Notes under the pieces: generated by a model | The model's input: the letters and a program-made list of their open reading frames with translations, nothing else | Databases searched by the model: none | What the model was told of the DNA's origin: nothing | Position numbers and translations under genes: made by a program | Part shown: one piece after another, positions 1 through 8,608 of the stretch | Layout: every line of letters starts with the position of its first letter | Position numbering within the stretch: the first letter of the stretch is position 1 | NCBI GenBank assembly: GCA_964058845.1 | Contig: CAXKVR010000721.1 | Location: 1 to 15,000 of the forward strand | Direction of reading: 5' to 3' | From: Carex sylvatica | Taxonomy: Eukaryota > Streptophyta > Magnoliopsida > Poales > Cyperaceae | DNA length: 15,000 bases

Positions 1-1730
1 AAAAACAGAAATTAAACTAACCTATTTTAAAAGATCTATGAAAAATAAATCTAACCTATTCAAAATAAATATAATCACTTCACATATTCAAATCTATAAA
101 ACTAATCTATTTTAAAAAACAGAAATTAAAAAACAGAAATTAAAAAACAGAAATTAAAAAACAGAAATTAAAAAACAGAATTTAAAAAACAGAAATTAAA
201 CTAACCTATTTTAAAAGATCTATGAAAAATAAATCTAACCTATTCAAAATAAATATAATCACTTCACATATTCAAATCTATAAAACTAATCTATTTTAAA
301 AAACAGAAAATTTAAAAAAAGAAATTAAAAAACAGAAATTAAAAAACAGAATTTAAAAAACAGAAATTAAACTAACCTATTTTAAAAGATCTATGAAAAA
401 TAAATCTAACCTATTCAAAATAAATATAATCACTTCACATATTCAAATCTATAAAACTAATCTATTTTAAAAAACAGAAAATTTAAAAACAGAAATTAAA
501 AAACAGAAATTAAAAAACAGAATTTAAAAAACAGAAATTAAACTAACCTATTTTAAAAGATCTATGAAAAATAAATCTAACCTATTCAAAATAAATATAA
601 TCACTTCACATATTCAAATCTATAAAACTAATCTATTTTAAAAAACAGAAAATTTAAAAACAGAAATTAAAAAACAGAAATTAAAAAACAGAAAAAAAAA
701 AACAGAAAATAAAAAACAGAAAATAAAAAACAGAAATTAAACTAACCTATTTTAAAAGATCTATGAAAAATAAATCTAACCTATTCAAAACAAATATAAT
801 CACTCCACATATTCAAATCTATAAAACTAACCTATTTTAAAAAACAGAAAATTAAAAAACAGAAATTAAAAAACAGAAATTAAAAAACAGAAATTAAAAA
901 ACAGAAATTAAAAAACAGAAATTAAAAAACATAATTTAAAAAACAGAAATTAAAAAACAGAAATTAAACTAACCTATTTTAAAAGATCTATGAAAAATAA
1001 ATCTAACCTATTCAAAATAAATATAATCACTTCACATATTCAAATCTATAAAACTAATCTATTTTAAAAAACAGAAAATTAAAAAACAGAAATTAAAAAA
1101 CAGAAATTAAAAAACAGAAATTAAAAAACAGAATTTAAAAAACAGAAATTAAACTAACCTATTTTAAAAGATCTATGAAAAATAAATCTAACCTATTCAA
1201 AATAAATATAATCACTTCACATATTCAAATCTATAAAACTAATCTATTTTAAAAAACAGAAAATTTAAAAACAGAAATTAAAAAACAGAAATTAAAAAAC
1301 AGAAATAAAAAAACAGAAAATAAAAAACAGAAATTAAACTAACCTATTTTAAAAGATCTATGAAAAATAAATCTAACCTATTCAAAACAAATATAATCAC
1401 TCCACATATTCAAATCTATAAAACTAACCTATTTTAAAAAAACAGAAAATTAAAAAACAGAAATAAAAAAACAGAAAATAAAAAACAGAAATTAAACTAA
1501 CCTATTTTAAAAGACCTATTAAAAATAAATCCGAATTTTGAAAAATAAATCTAACCTATTCAAAACAAATATAATCACTTCACATATTCAAATCTATAAA
1601 ACTAATCTATTTTAAAAAACAGAAAATTTAAAAACAGAAATTAAAAAACAGAAATTAAAAAACAGAAATTAAAAAACAGAATTTAAAAAACAGAAATTAA
1701 AAAACAGAATTTTAAAAACAGAAATTAAAA
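1..1730. repeat. Compound AT-rich satellite: ~110-bp core plus 14-bp unit arrays
   Basis: Two kinds of repeat alternate here. A core of about 110 bp starts with ATTAAACTAACCTATTTT and contains three CTAAYCTATT motifs. It begins at about 11, 195, 366, 537, 736, 963, 1148, 1333 and 1491, so the spacing varies from 158 to 227 bp. The spacing varies because the cores are joined by different numbers of a 14-bp unit, TTAAAAAACAGAAA, with small variants. The copies at 736 and 1333 share the same private changes (CAAAACAAAT, ACTCCACAT, CTAACC in the third motif), which suggests that blocks of several units were duplicated together. The last copy, at 1491, has an extra segment of about 20 bp. The array enters from outside the window on the left. 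No reading frame stays open in it. Confidence 0.95.
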
Positions 1731-1930
1731 ACAAATATAATTATTTGACATATTCAAATCTAACATAAACTAAATAAATCTAACATATTCAATAAATCTA
1801 ACAAATCTAATTACTTAATAAATTTAACAAACCTAACAAATGACAAATCTAATTACTTAATATTCAATAAATCAAGCATAAACTAAATGTACTCTACAAA
1901 AATAAATTAATCTAAAATGAAATAAATGTT
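1731..1930. repeat. Degenerate AT-rich flank of the satellite
   Basis: This stretch repeats short words related to the satellite core, such as AAATCTAAC, ATATTCAATAAATC and TCTAATTACTTAAT, without a regular period. It looks like a decayed or ancestral edge of the array. No gene is visible. Confidence 0.5.
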
Positions 1931-2133
1931 ACCTTTAAATCTCGCGAAAAATTTTTGCGGGAGGTGACGAACTTTGTAATTCCGTTTGCGGATTTGTGTA
2001 ATGAATTAAATTTACAATTATATATTTTTTTAAACAATAAATTAAAAAATAGTGAATAATTAAATTGGAGAATTGAGATTGAGAGAATGAGAGATGAGAG
2101 AATGAGAGTGTGAATTTTTGGTGAAGAAGATGG

Positions 2134-2144
2134 GGTATTTAAAG
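2134..2144 (-). promoter_or_regulatory. TATA-like box of the putative transposon promoter
   Basis: The minus strand reads CTTTAAATACCCC here. A pyrimidine-rich leader made of CATTCTCTCAT-like words follows downstream on the same strand (2115-2075). This is the usual TATA box and CT-rich leader of a plant RNA polymerase II promoter. No downstream coding exon is visible in the window. Confidence 0.35.
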
Positions 2145-2301
2145 AAAATATTGGGAGGGAATAAAATTTGAAAAAAAAAAAAAAAAAAAACCACGGCTGA
2201 GCCTGAGTTGACTCGGGTGGGTCCGATCGGTCGGGTTTGATTAGACCGGTCCGGGCCTGGTTGAACCGGCGGAAATTGAATTCAAAAAAATTTGAATTCA
2301 A

Positions 2302-2534
2302 CGGGTCGGGTCAGATCGGGTTCGGGTCGGGTCGGGTCGGGTCCGGGTTGGGTCGGGTCAGATCGGGTTCGGGTTGGGTCGGGTCGGGTCCGGGTCGGGT
2401 CGGGTCATGTCGGGTCGGGTCGGGTCCGGTCCGGGTCGGGTCCGGTCATGTCGGGTCGGGTCGGGTCGGGACGGGTCGGGTCGGGTCGGGGTCGGGTCCG
2501 GGTCTGGGTCGGGTCGGGTCGGGTCGGGTCGGGC
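2302..2534. repeat. CGGGT pentanucleotide tract (G-quadruplex-prone)
   Basis: This is about 230 bp of near-tandem CGGGT with interruptions such as CAGAT, CGGGTT and CATGT. Every five bases bring a GGG run on the plus strand, so many overlapping G-quadruplex motifs with two-base loops are possible. Both strands are open in several frames and give Arg-Val-Gly-Ser-Gly-like repeats, which are translations of the tract and not genes. Confidence 0.9.
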
Positions 2535-2576
2535 TTAAATCGGAACGGGTTTGGTCGGGTTTTGAACCAAATAATC

Positions 2577-2698
2577 GTACCCTACCCGTTTTTTACCCGT
2601 ACCCGTGTACCCGTTTACCCGACCCATACCCGGGCTCGGGCACGGGTAACCCGGGTAACGGGCACGGGCGGGTACGGGTCGGGTCCGACCCGGGCGGA
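2577..2698. repeat. ACCCG arm and GGGT arm, inverted relative to the CGGGT tract
   Basis: From about 2577 to 2634 the sequence is rich in ACCCG/TACCC words, the complement of the preceding tract. From about 2635 to 2698 it returns to CGGGTAACGGGCACGGG-like words. The three blocks can pair with each other as large hairpins. Such compound structure is common in the subterminal regions of plant hAT elements. Confidence 0.7.
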
Positions 2699-2699
2699 T

Positions 2700-3142
2700 A
2701 AAAGCAAACCTCTAGTCACCAGTCACCTCGATAAGAAAGGCCGCAGGAAATCCGAATTTACCCAGAGCGCCAGTGTTCGTGTGGCAGTATGCACTAGCTG
2801 AATTGTGAAAAAGGTATTGTGTGGTCACTATGACATTGCTCCGTGAGAATCACGCTATTGCAGCCCATGGGCTTTTACGCAAAATAAAGGAAAGGACAAC
2901 GACTTCACGCTATTAGGCTATTTGCTCAGAATCTAATAAAAAGTGAACCGTATAGTTTTCTGACATCTGATCTGCACCGTTAGTTATATCAGATCTGAGA
3001 TCCCCAACCCCACTTTCCCCGAGAAGGGAAGGTGGAAGCCACACGACTACTGGTCAAATTGGCGTCGTTTGGTGTCATAATGTCATAATCATAAACCTTT
3101 TTTTCAGCTCTCTCTCGCTCTCAAACGCGCACACAAGCAGCA
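2700..3142 (+). promoter_or_regulatory. Upstream region and leader of the GLB3-like gene
   Basis: There is no gene in this stretch. It separates the transposon remnant from the hemoglobin start codon. Just before the ATG lies a pyrimidine-rich leader (CAGCTCTCTCTCGCTCTC, about 3106-3123), typical of plant 5' untranslated regions. TCATAATGTCATAATCATAAACC at 3075-3097 is AT-rich and could hold a weak TATA element, but none is clear. Confidence 0.4.
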
Positions 3143-3282
3143 ATGCAATCACTACAAGAGAAGGCGTCGGAGTGGAGCGGCGTGGCGACGAGCGACGCCT
3201 TCGCCATAGACGAGACTAATCTCTTCGAGTCGCTTGGCGGAATCCAGCCTTTCATCGACCTATCTACTAATTTCTACACCAG

Positions 3283-3922
3283 GTTTGTTAGATACTTAGA
3301 TACATATATCTCTCTAATCGATTTGGTTATAGGGTGAGCCATAGATATGAGTTGGTTGCAGGTGAAGCACGGGGAATTTTCAAAATTGTAAGATCATCGA
3401 GTAATTATCTAGATCGAGCTTGTTTCAGTACGGTTAAATAAGCTCAAATCAATACATCATTTAAAATTAAATTCCAGCTCAGCACATTATGTATTTCATC
3501 TTTATATGTTCGTAAAATTATTTATCACAGAAATTTGTCTAAATAAGGCACAACTGATCCGGTCTTTACTCTTATAAGCACATAACCTCTCAATCTGCAG
3601 GTCTATCTCAATGATATTCATTTTATTCTGATACTTGGCACGTGTAATAACACAATACAGGCTAATACAGATCTCTCAAAGGAAAAGAAGAAAGTAGAAA
3701 AGATAAAGAAAGAGAAGAGACAAATAAAAAAATAAAAAAAAATAATCCTAATAGAAGAATAAAAATTAATCAAGGAACAAAAATTTGTTAGTTGGACTTA
3801 TGCCTCTACCATATGATATTTATATTCAGTTGGTACCTGTGCCAAACCTCACTGAAACAAACTTAAATTTGACATAATTCATCATTGGCTTTTCATGAGA
3901 TTTGTGCTTGTACATTTTCCAG
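3283..3922 (+). other. Intron 1 of the GLB3-like gene
   Basis: The intron begins AG|GTTTGT and ends TTTTCCAG|G, and it splits an arginine codon (AG|G). It includes a purine-rich, then A-rich stretch at about 3677-3745 and no recognisable gene or element. Confidence 0.8.
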
Positions 3923-4053
3923 GGTTTATGAGGATGAAGAGGATTGGTTTTGATCTATTTTTGCCAACTCAAAGAAGGAAGATGCCATACAGAACCAGTA
4001 TGAGTTCTTTGTGCAACGGATGGGTGGCCCCCCTCTCTTTTCCCAGAGAAGAG

Positions 4054-4723
4054 GTGAACATCTTGTTATCTTTTACTTATTTCATTCTAGCTTTTTATTC
4101 TATAAAGTATAGTTCTCCCTTGAAAATATTTTCCAGGACTTTTCCACAGCTAAGATATGTGTGTACATATAAAACAGTGTCTGATTTGCCATAAAATTCC
4201 TCTATACAATTTAGGGAGTTGTTACTGGCTTTTGTGCAATATTTGGCTCTGCAAAGCTCGCTCTTCATTTTCAATCGTGAAAGTAGTTATTTTACATGGG
4301 AACATGATGGTGCGATTTTAAAACCAGCTGTGAACACATTCACAAATCGAAAAGCAGTATATCATTGAACTTATTGACGCTGTCTAGGAAAAGAATGTAA
4401 ACCTGTTTTCCATATCAGAAATCCAGTTACTAACTTTAGACAAGAAAAGGGTCCTATTCAAATTGAGGTCAAAGTAAGTACCACTCTGGCAAAGGATATT
4501 CAACTGGTATGACTTGTTCATTGTTGGTGCCACAGTGCCACTGCCCACCATAGTTCATGGCTCTGATTAAATATTGATGTTATAAAATCAGCAATTAGTA
4601 CAGATAGAAGTATTTAGGCACCAAAATGTCACCCAATTTGAGACTAGTTACTTAGAAGGATTGTTCGTGCAAAATACTCGTAAGAGGAAAGAAAATTAAG
4701 AAAAATTATTCTCCGTGACATAG
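4054..4723 (+). other. Intron 2 of the GLB3-like gene
   Basis: The donor is GAG|GTGAAC. The acceptor is GACATAG|GCC, preceded by a weak pyrimidine tract, so splicing here may be inefficient. The glycine codon of RRG is split G|GC. Nothing else is recognisable inside. Confidence 0.75.
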
Positions 4724-4868
4724 GCCATCCAGCATTGATAGGTAGACACAAGCCATTTCCTGTAACGCGAGAAGCAGCTGAGAGATGGTTGCACCACATG
4801 CAACTCGCGCTCAACTCTACCTCCACCATCGACCCTGATTCAAAACTCAAAATGATGAATTTCTTCAG

Positions 4869-5269
4869 GGACACCATGTTTCTATGCAATGTCTCCTTTG
4901 TCCATTCTATATTTATATTTATATGTACTCTCATATGTCCCACATCATCAGCATTATCCGAAACTCCCAATTTTGTTTGCCTTGTAAGTTCGGTTTACTG
5001 GTAGCCTGGTACTGCTTACTGCTTAGGGATCAAATTGAATTTGTATAATACATAAGGGATCAAAATGGATCTTGTCATGTACTTTAACGATGAGAGTATC
5101 ATGCTATATTAGAGAGAGAATTCTGGTGCTGCAGAACCATGTCCAAATTGTGCTAATTTATACATGCCAACCTGATATGAGTAAAAAAAATTGTGACAAA
5201 TATGAATGGATATTTAGGCACTCAAATCTCATCGTTAGTGATACTTTAATTATTTACCCTGTTGGTCAG
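4869..5269 (+). other. Intron 3 of the GLB3-like gene, with a defective donor
   Basis: Homology places the exon 3 border inside the FFR codons, TTCTTCAG|GGACACC, and exon 4 at GGTCAG|ACATACTGC, splitting arginine as AG|A. The donor dinucleotide is GG, not GT. If the intron is retained, the frame runs on for 45 codons and stops at 5002-5004. A well-formed donor, CTT|GTAAGT, lies at 4983/4984, but joining it to exon 4 would be out of frame. Confidence 0.65.
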
Positions 5270-5363
5270 ACATACTGCATATTTTCTGGTTGCGGGAAAT
5301 GAGATGACGAGGCAAGCTCAAGGGGTTGTATGCAAGCATGCGGCTGGTAAGCCGGCTTCCTAA

Positions 5364-6981
5364 CAAGTTTGGGATTCATTTTACCTGATTTGTCTACATT
5401 CTATTATATGTATTTATGGGTGCACACTAAGCTTCCAAGGATTGTGTCAATATTCTAGCCCTCTTTTTTGGGAAAATAATATAGTGATGCACTATGAAGC
5501 AATCGATCTGAGATTATATTCTGCATCACTGTTCTTAAATAATTAGATTGCTAGCTGAAGTCAAGTGTAGTACTTAAACTAGATTGACCGATGGTCTTAG
5601 ATAGTCTCATGCATATTCTTTTACAATTTGTATTTTTTTTCCCTTTTCCCCCCAGTGAAACCAGATTGCGGTTGCGGGTGATATATACAATACAACATCA
5701 AAACCATCATGTTAATCCGAGTCAAATGTTCTTGACTCTGTTAAAATCACATATTCTGTAAACCAAAAATTCACATTAAGGTCGTATAATTGTAAATTCC
5801 TTCCTGTGGGCATTTGGCCTCTTATACCAAATATCCAGTCTACAAAAGATAGTAAATATCAAAATCACATTTGATGTGTTCATGCATGCCACGGGGAATC
5901 TAGGGCTATAACTATAATGCCCTGCTTTGCAAACTATTGATAATAGTGTTGTGGATATATAATGTGTCGTGACGTGACATGACAAATACTTTATGATTCG
6001 GGCACATGGGATGATGCGAGAAAAATACTTCTTCAGATGACGGGACATGATCAAAGTTTTTTTTTTTTTCACGTAACATGATGTGTCAAAAATGACAGGA
6101 GAAACACGTTACGCTTAGTCATGTTGTTATCTGTTGTGGTATGTCGATCTATCATGATGTGTTAAATGTGATGTGATGGCCATATTTAATGTTTTTTGCT
6201 CGATTTTAAATTGTTCATTGGGGAAAAAAAATGTCAAAAATCTGCAGTCACGACTTGCTATTTTTCATGCCCCAACTCGTAGCGTAAGATTCTTTTTTAA
6301 TCGTTTTGGGAGATAGTAAGTGAGGAAATTGATATATAATTTGAACCGTAGATTCATAATGCAATCAAATGTATTTGGGTTGATGTGAAAGAGTAAGGTA
6401 TAACAATCTATAATCTTATTCCATTGCATTGACTCCAACGAAGTACCTGCGTGTTCATCTTTATTTTTTATTTTTTGGCTGATGTGCTGTTAAATTGAGC
6501 CACTGCGCATACGCAAAGAAATATGCTTCAGCCTTCACTTAGGATACATAAAAACTTAAATTTATAGTAGAGCCTTGTAAAGTGATTTAGCCTACTCGTA
6601 CCGTAAAAAATAGGTTAATCAACACGGCAAATTAGCCCTGATCTATAAACATATCGAACCTTTTTTTTATTTATAGTTAATTTGGACCTGATATTGTTGA
6701 TAGAAAAGATAAGAGATGGTTGCTTTCCGTTGTCCTTTTCTTTGTAGTAAAAATGTAAAATCATAGTTGGTTGCTGCCAAGGATTTCGAGAGAAAGGAGG
6801 GTGGGGAGCTTGAATCCGATATGGTGATAGTGACATAGCCCAAGGAATTATTGATAACATAATTGATTGATACCCAACAGTTAATATTACAAGAAAATTA
6901 TAATGCGTCTCAGCAACGACATCTAATGACATTCATCATATCAAACCGATGGCTTTTCAAAGAAAGAAAAAATTAAAATAA
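5364..6981. other. Intergenic stretch without a recognisable gene
   Basis: This AT-rich region lies between the hemoglobin gene and the minus-strand gene that ends at 6982. It probably contains the 3' untranslated regions of both. Open frames such as those near 5776-6072 and 6615-6932 on the minus strand show no conserved motif or coding character. The only structured part is the CGTGAC/CATGAC-rich section at about 5955-6180, listed separately. Confidence 0.6.
5955..6180. repeat. Degenerate CGTGAC/ACATGAC short-motif region, possible old transposon remnant
   Basis: Words such as GTGTCGTGACGTGACATGAC (5964-5983), GACGGGACATGA, AACATGATGTGTC and ATCATGATGTG recur in both orientations over about 200 bp. 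Short-motif arrays of this kind (CGTGTCGTG type) occur at the ends of plant DNA transposons. No terminal repeats were found, so this is tentative. Confidence 0.3.
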
Positions 6982-7407
6982 TCAGAACCAAAATTTTCTT
7001 TCCTCTCTGTGTCTCTCGCTTACCACTCTTTGCAGCATTGAATCTCTCAGCACTCTAGCTGGAGCAGTAAACCTAGCCGAAAATGACCTTTGCAGGTTTT
7101 CATGGTCAGCTGCCGCCTCTCCCTCATCAAAATTTTGTGCATAAGATTGTGGATCATATGATTCACGGTTGATCGAAGCAGATACATTTGCAGTTTGTAG
7201 TTGCCTTTTCTTCTTTGTCATGATCCTCTTCCATAGATCATGCATTGATGTCTTTCTCGTGGTGCTTGTGGGGCTATGATACTCCAATGAACCTGTTCCA
7301 TAGCCTTCGTTGTATACATAATAGTGTGTGCATACCGGAAGAGACGAATTACCTCTTGAGGAAGAACTGGAATCTAATGGTGGTAAAGAGGTTTGTCTCT
7401 GTAACAT
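6982..7407 (-). CDS. Small plant-specific protein of unknown function (RSFSARF / YDPxSYxxNFD motifs)
   Basis: This single-exon gene runs from ATG at 7407 to a TGA just below 6982 and encodes 141 residues. It has a Ser-rich, low-complexity N-terminus (residues 13-22), a basic segment LWKRIMTKKKRQ (58-69), YDPQSYAQNFDEG (84-96), and NLQRSFSARF (104-113), followed by an Arg-rich tail. I recognise the combination of a tryptophan/lysine-rich segment, YDPxSYxxNFDxG and a RSFSxRF motif near the C-terminus as a family of small uncharacterised plant proteins, sometimes labelled stress-induced. I cannot name a function. No signal peptide or membrane segment is visible.

On its strand the next gene upstream is the ATP synthase d gene, about 1.2 kb away. 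A 26-bp sequence 63 bp upstream of the ATG also occurs upstream of that gene. The frame is intact. Confidence 0.75.
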   Translation of the reverse strand: MLQRQTSLPPLDSSSSSRGNSSLPVCTHYYVYNEGYGTGSLEYHSPTSTTRKTSMHDLWKRIMTKKKRQLQTANVSASINRESYDPQSYAQNFDEGEAAADHENLQRSFSARFTAPARVLRDSMLQRVVSERHREERKFWF

Positions 7408-7469
7408 TGGGGGCGCGCTGGTAGTTCATTGACCAATTAGTGTAGGGAGAACTGCTTAGTTGATTAATT

Positions 7470-7495
7470 GATTTTCGGCTTTGACAGGGGGTATT
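7470..7495 (-). promoter_or_regulatory. 26-bp element, copy 1, upstream of the 141-aa gene
   Basis: On the plus strand it begins GATTTTCGGCTTTGAC and runs on into GGGGGTATT. It lies 63 bp from the ATG at 7407 and is identical to 13594-13619, which lies 62 bp from the ATG of ATP synthase d. Flanking bases are not similar. A minus-strand ATAAAT word about 50 bp further upstream (near 7530-7540) could serve as a TATA element, which would put the transcription start close to this repeat. Confidence 0.6.
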
Positions 7496-8608
7496 GTTGG
7501 CTTATGGCAAGGGGCTGGAGGTGCATTTATGAGGGTTTTGGTACATGGTTTTATACCAAAACTTTCTGACAGCTATATTGAACGAACCAACAACTGTATT
7601 TGGATTAAATTTATTGATTAAAATAAACAATTAATTTTATGTTTGGATGTTTTGTCCTCTAGATCTTCAAAACGATATATTGTTGAAAACAAACAAATAA
7701 ATATATCTAATACAAGGTACTAAATCTTGAAATCTGAATATTTTGATTGTTTTATTGTTGATTCCATTTTTCACTTTTGTGAATTGGATGCATATAATAT
7801 AATAAATTTTTTAATATTATAGTTATTGTTAAATGCTCGGGGTGCTGATATTCACGCAATATTATTCAAATATCTTAATACGGAGACAAATTTATCCCTT
7901 GCTGACTCACTTATTTCTTCCAATAATTACTCATATATCTAAAGCATTTAAACTGAATAATAAGATATAGACTAAAGACTAAAGCATGATATTTATTATT
8001 TACTTCAATTGGTTTATTTTAATTTTCATGTTAAGTACTTTTATCATTTTGATTTTTTGTTATTTAAATTGATTGGTTTATTATTTAGTTAAACTATACA
8101 AGCACTAGCTTGACTTTCCGAACGCCAAAGGATTCGAGAGTTACTGTATTCTTAAAAAAAGGATAATAAACGATTGCTGCAATTGAATAGCTCCGCGCCA
8201 TATCAAAAGGAACAAAAATGAAAATTCACTCCAACATGCTTATTTTTTCGTAAAGCACTTTTATTTATGATGGCGGTTTAAACAAAATGGAATCGTTAAT
8301 AATTATTGATGTCAAAATGATGAAGATATAATTAAGAAACTAAACTCTGGTAAATAACAGTCCTATTATTAAGAAATCACTCATTGTAAGAGTAACCAGC
8401 CGCACCACAATTTACCCAACTAAAAAAATGAACAGTAACAGAATCCATTCCAAGCCTTCAAATGCAGTTATGCAACGACTTGCACTTAAGACGAGTGGAA
8501 AAACGGGAAACAATATTCCTCAAAAGGAAAAAAAAAAAAAAGGTTAATTTTTATTGGACAAATATCAAAACAAGCATTCCAAGCTGCTCTCTGGTTTTCA
8601 TTTTCTAT
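7496..8608. other. Intergenic stretch between the ATP synthase d stop and the 141-aa gene
   Basis: This AT-rich segment should contain the promoter of the 141-aa gene on its left and the 3' untranslated region of the ATP synthase d gene on its right. TTTTGGTA (about 7534) and TACCAAAA (about 7555) form a short hairpin. No other gene or repeat is evident. Confidence 0.55.
8550..8555 (-). terminator. Candidate polyadenylation signal of the ATP synthase d gene
   Basis: The minus strand reads CCAATAAAAATT here, an exact AATAAA about 54 bp beyond the TAA stop at 8611-8609. The position fits a short plant 3' untranslated region. A T-rich run follows on the same strand. Plant poly(A) signals are degenerate, so this is only a candidate. 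Confidence 0.45.

Larger units (their letters stand above)
1931..2700 (-). mobile_element. Probable terminal part of a hAT-like DNA transposon
   Basis: Read on the minus strand from 2700, the segment has a G/C-rich subterminal region of CGGGT/ACCCG words, then an A20/T20 run (2171-2190). Next come a TATA-like CTTTAAATAC (2144-2134) and a leader of TCTC and ATTCTC words (about 2115-2075). A possible first donor site, AAAG|GTAACA, follows at 1933/1932. From general knowledge of plant genomes, this order (GGGT-rich ends, TATAAATACCCC-like box, CT-rich leader) is typical of the promoter end of BED-zinc-finger hAT elements. No transposase coding exon is in the window and I could not define a terminal inverted repeat or an 8-bp target duplication, so the family assignment is an inference. 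The satellite on the left may lie inside the element. Confidence 0.4.
3143..5363 (+). pseudogene. GLB3: Class 3 (2-on-2, truncated-type) plant hemoglobin, four exons, disrupted
   Basis: The exons are 3143-3282, 3923-4053, 4724-about 4868 and 5270-5363. Joined, they give a protein of about 169 codons close in length and sequence to Arabidopsis GLB3 (about 175 aa). Exon 1 starts [14 protein letters not shown] and carries the B10 tyrosine (Y45 in NFYTR). Exon 2 carries [21 protein letters not shown]. Exon 3 carries the proximal heme histidine (H99 in GRHKPFPV) and the G8 tryptophan (W112). Exon 4 carries [11 protein letters not shown] and ends [10 protein letters not shown] before TAA. The family binds heme and diatomic ligands with an alpha-helical 2-on-2 fold; its physiological role is not well defined.

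Two lesions are visible. Codon 57 is TGA (3951-3953), where relatives have Arg or Gln, consistent with CGA to TGA decay. The base pair after exon 3 is GG where GT is required. Both other introns have GT-AG ends. Unless these are sequence errors, only a 56-residue product can be made. Confidence 0.88.

Noticed and set aside
1..1730. CRISPR-like reading of the regular repeats
   Set aside because: The spacers are themselves tandem 14-bp repeats, not unique sequences, and the DNA is plant nuclear.
1912..2301. A 129-codon minus-strand frame with a run of Phe
   Set aside because: The Phe run is the A20 tract read on the other strand, and the rest is promoter-like and leader-like transposon sequence.
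2237..2801. Two long plus-strand frames with Gly-Arg-Val-Gly-Ser repeats
   Set aside because: They are translations of the CGGGT repeat tract; the repeat keeps several frames open at once and there is no conserved domain or codon bias.
6615..6932. A 105-codon minus-strand frame downstream of the 141-aa gene
   Set aside because: No motif, no upstream promoter features, and composition like the surrounding intergenic DNA.
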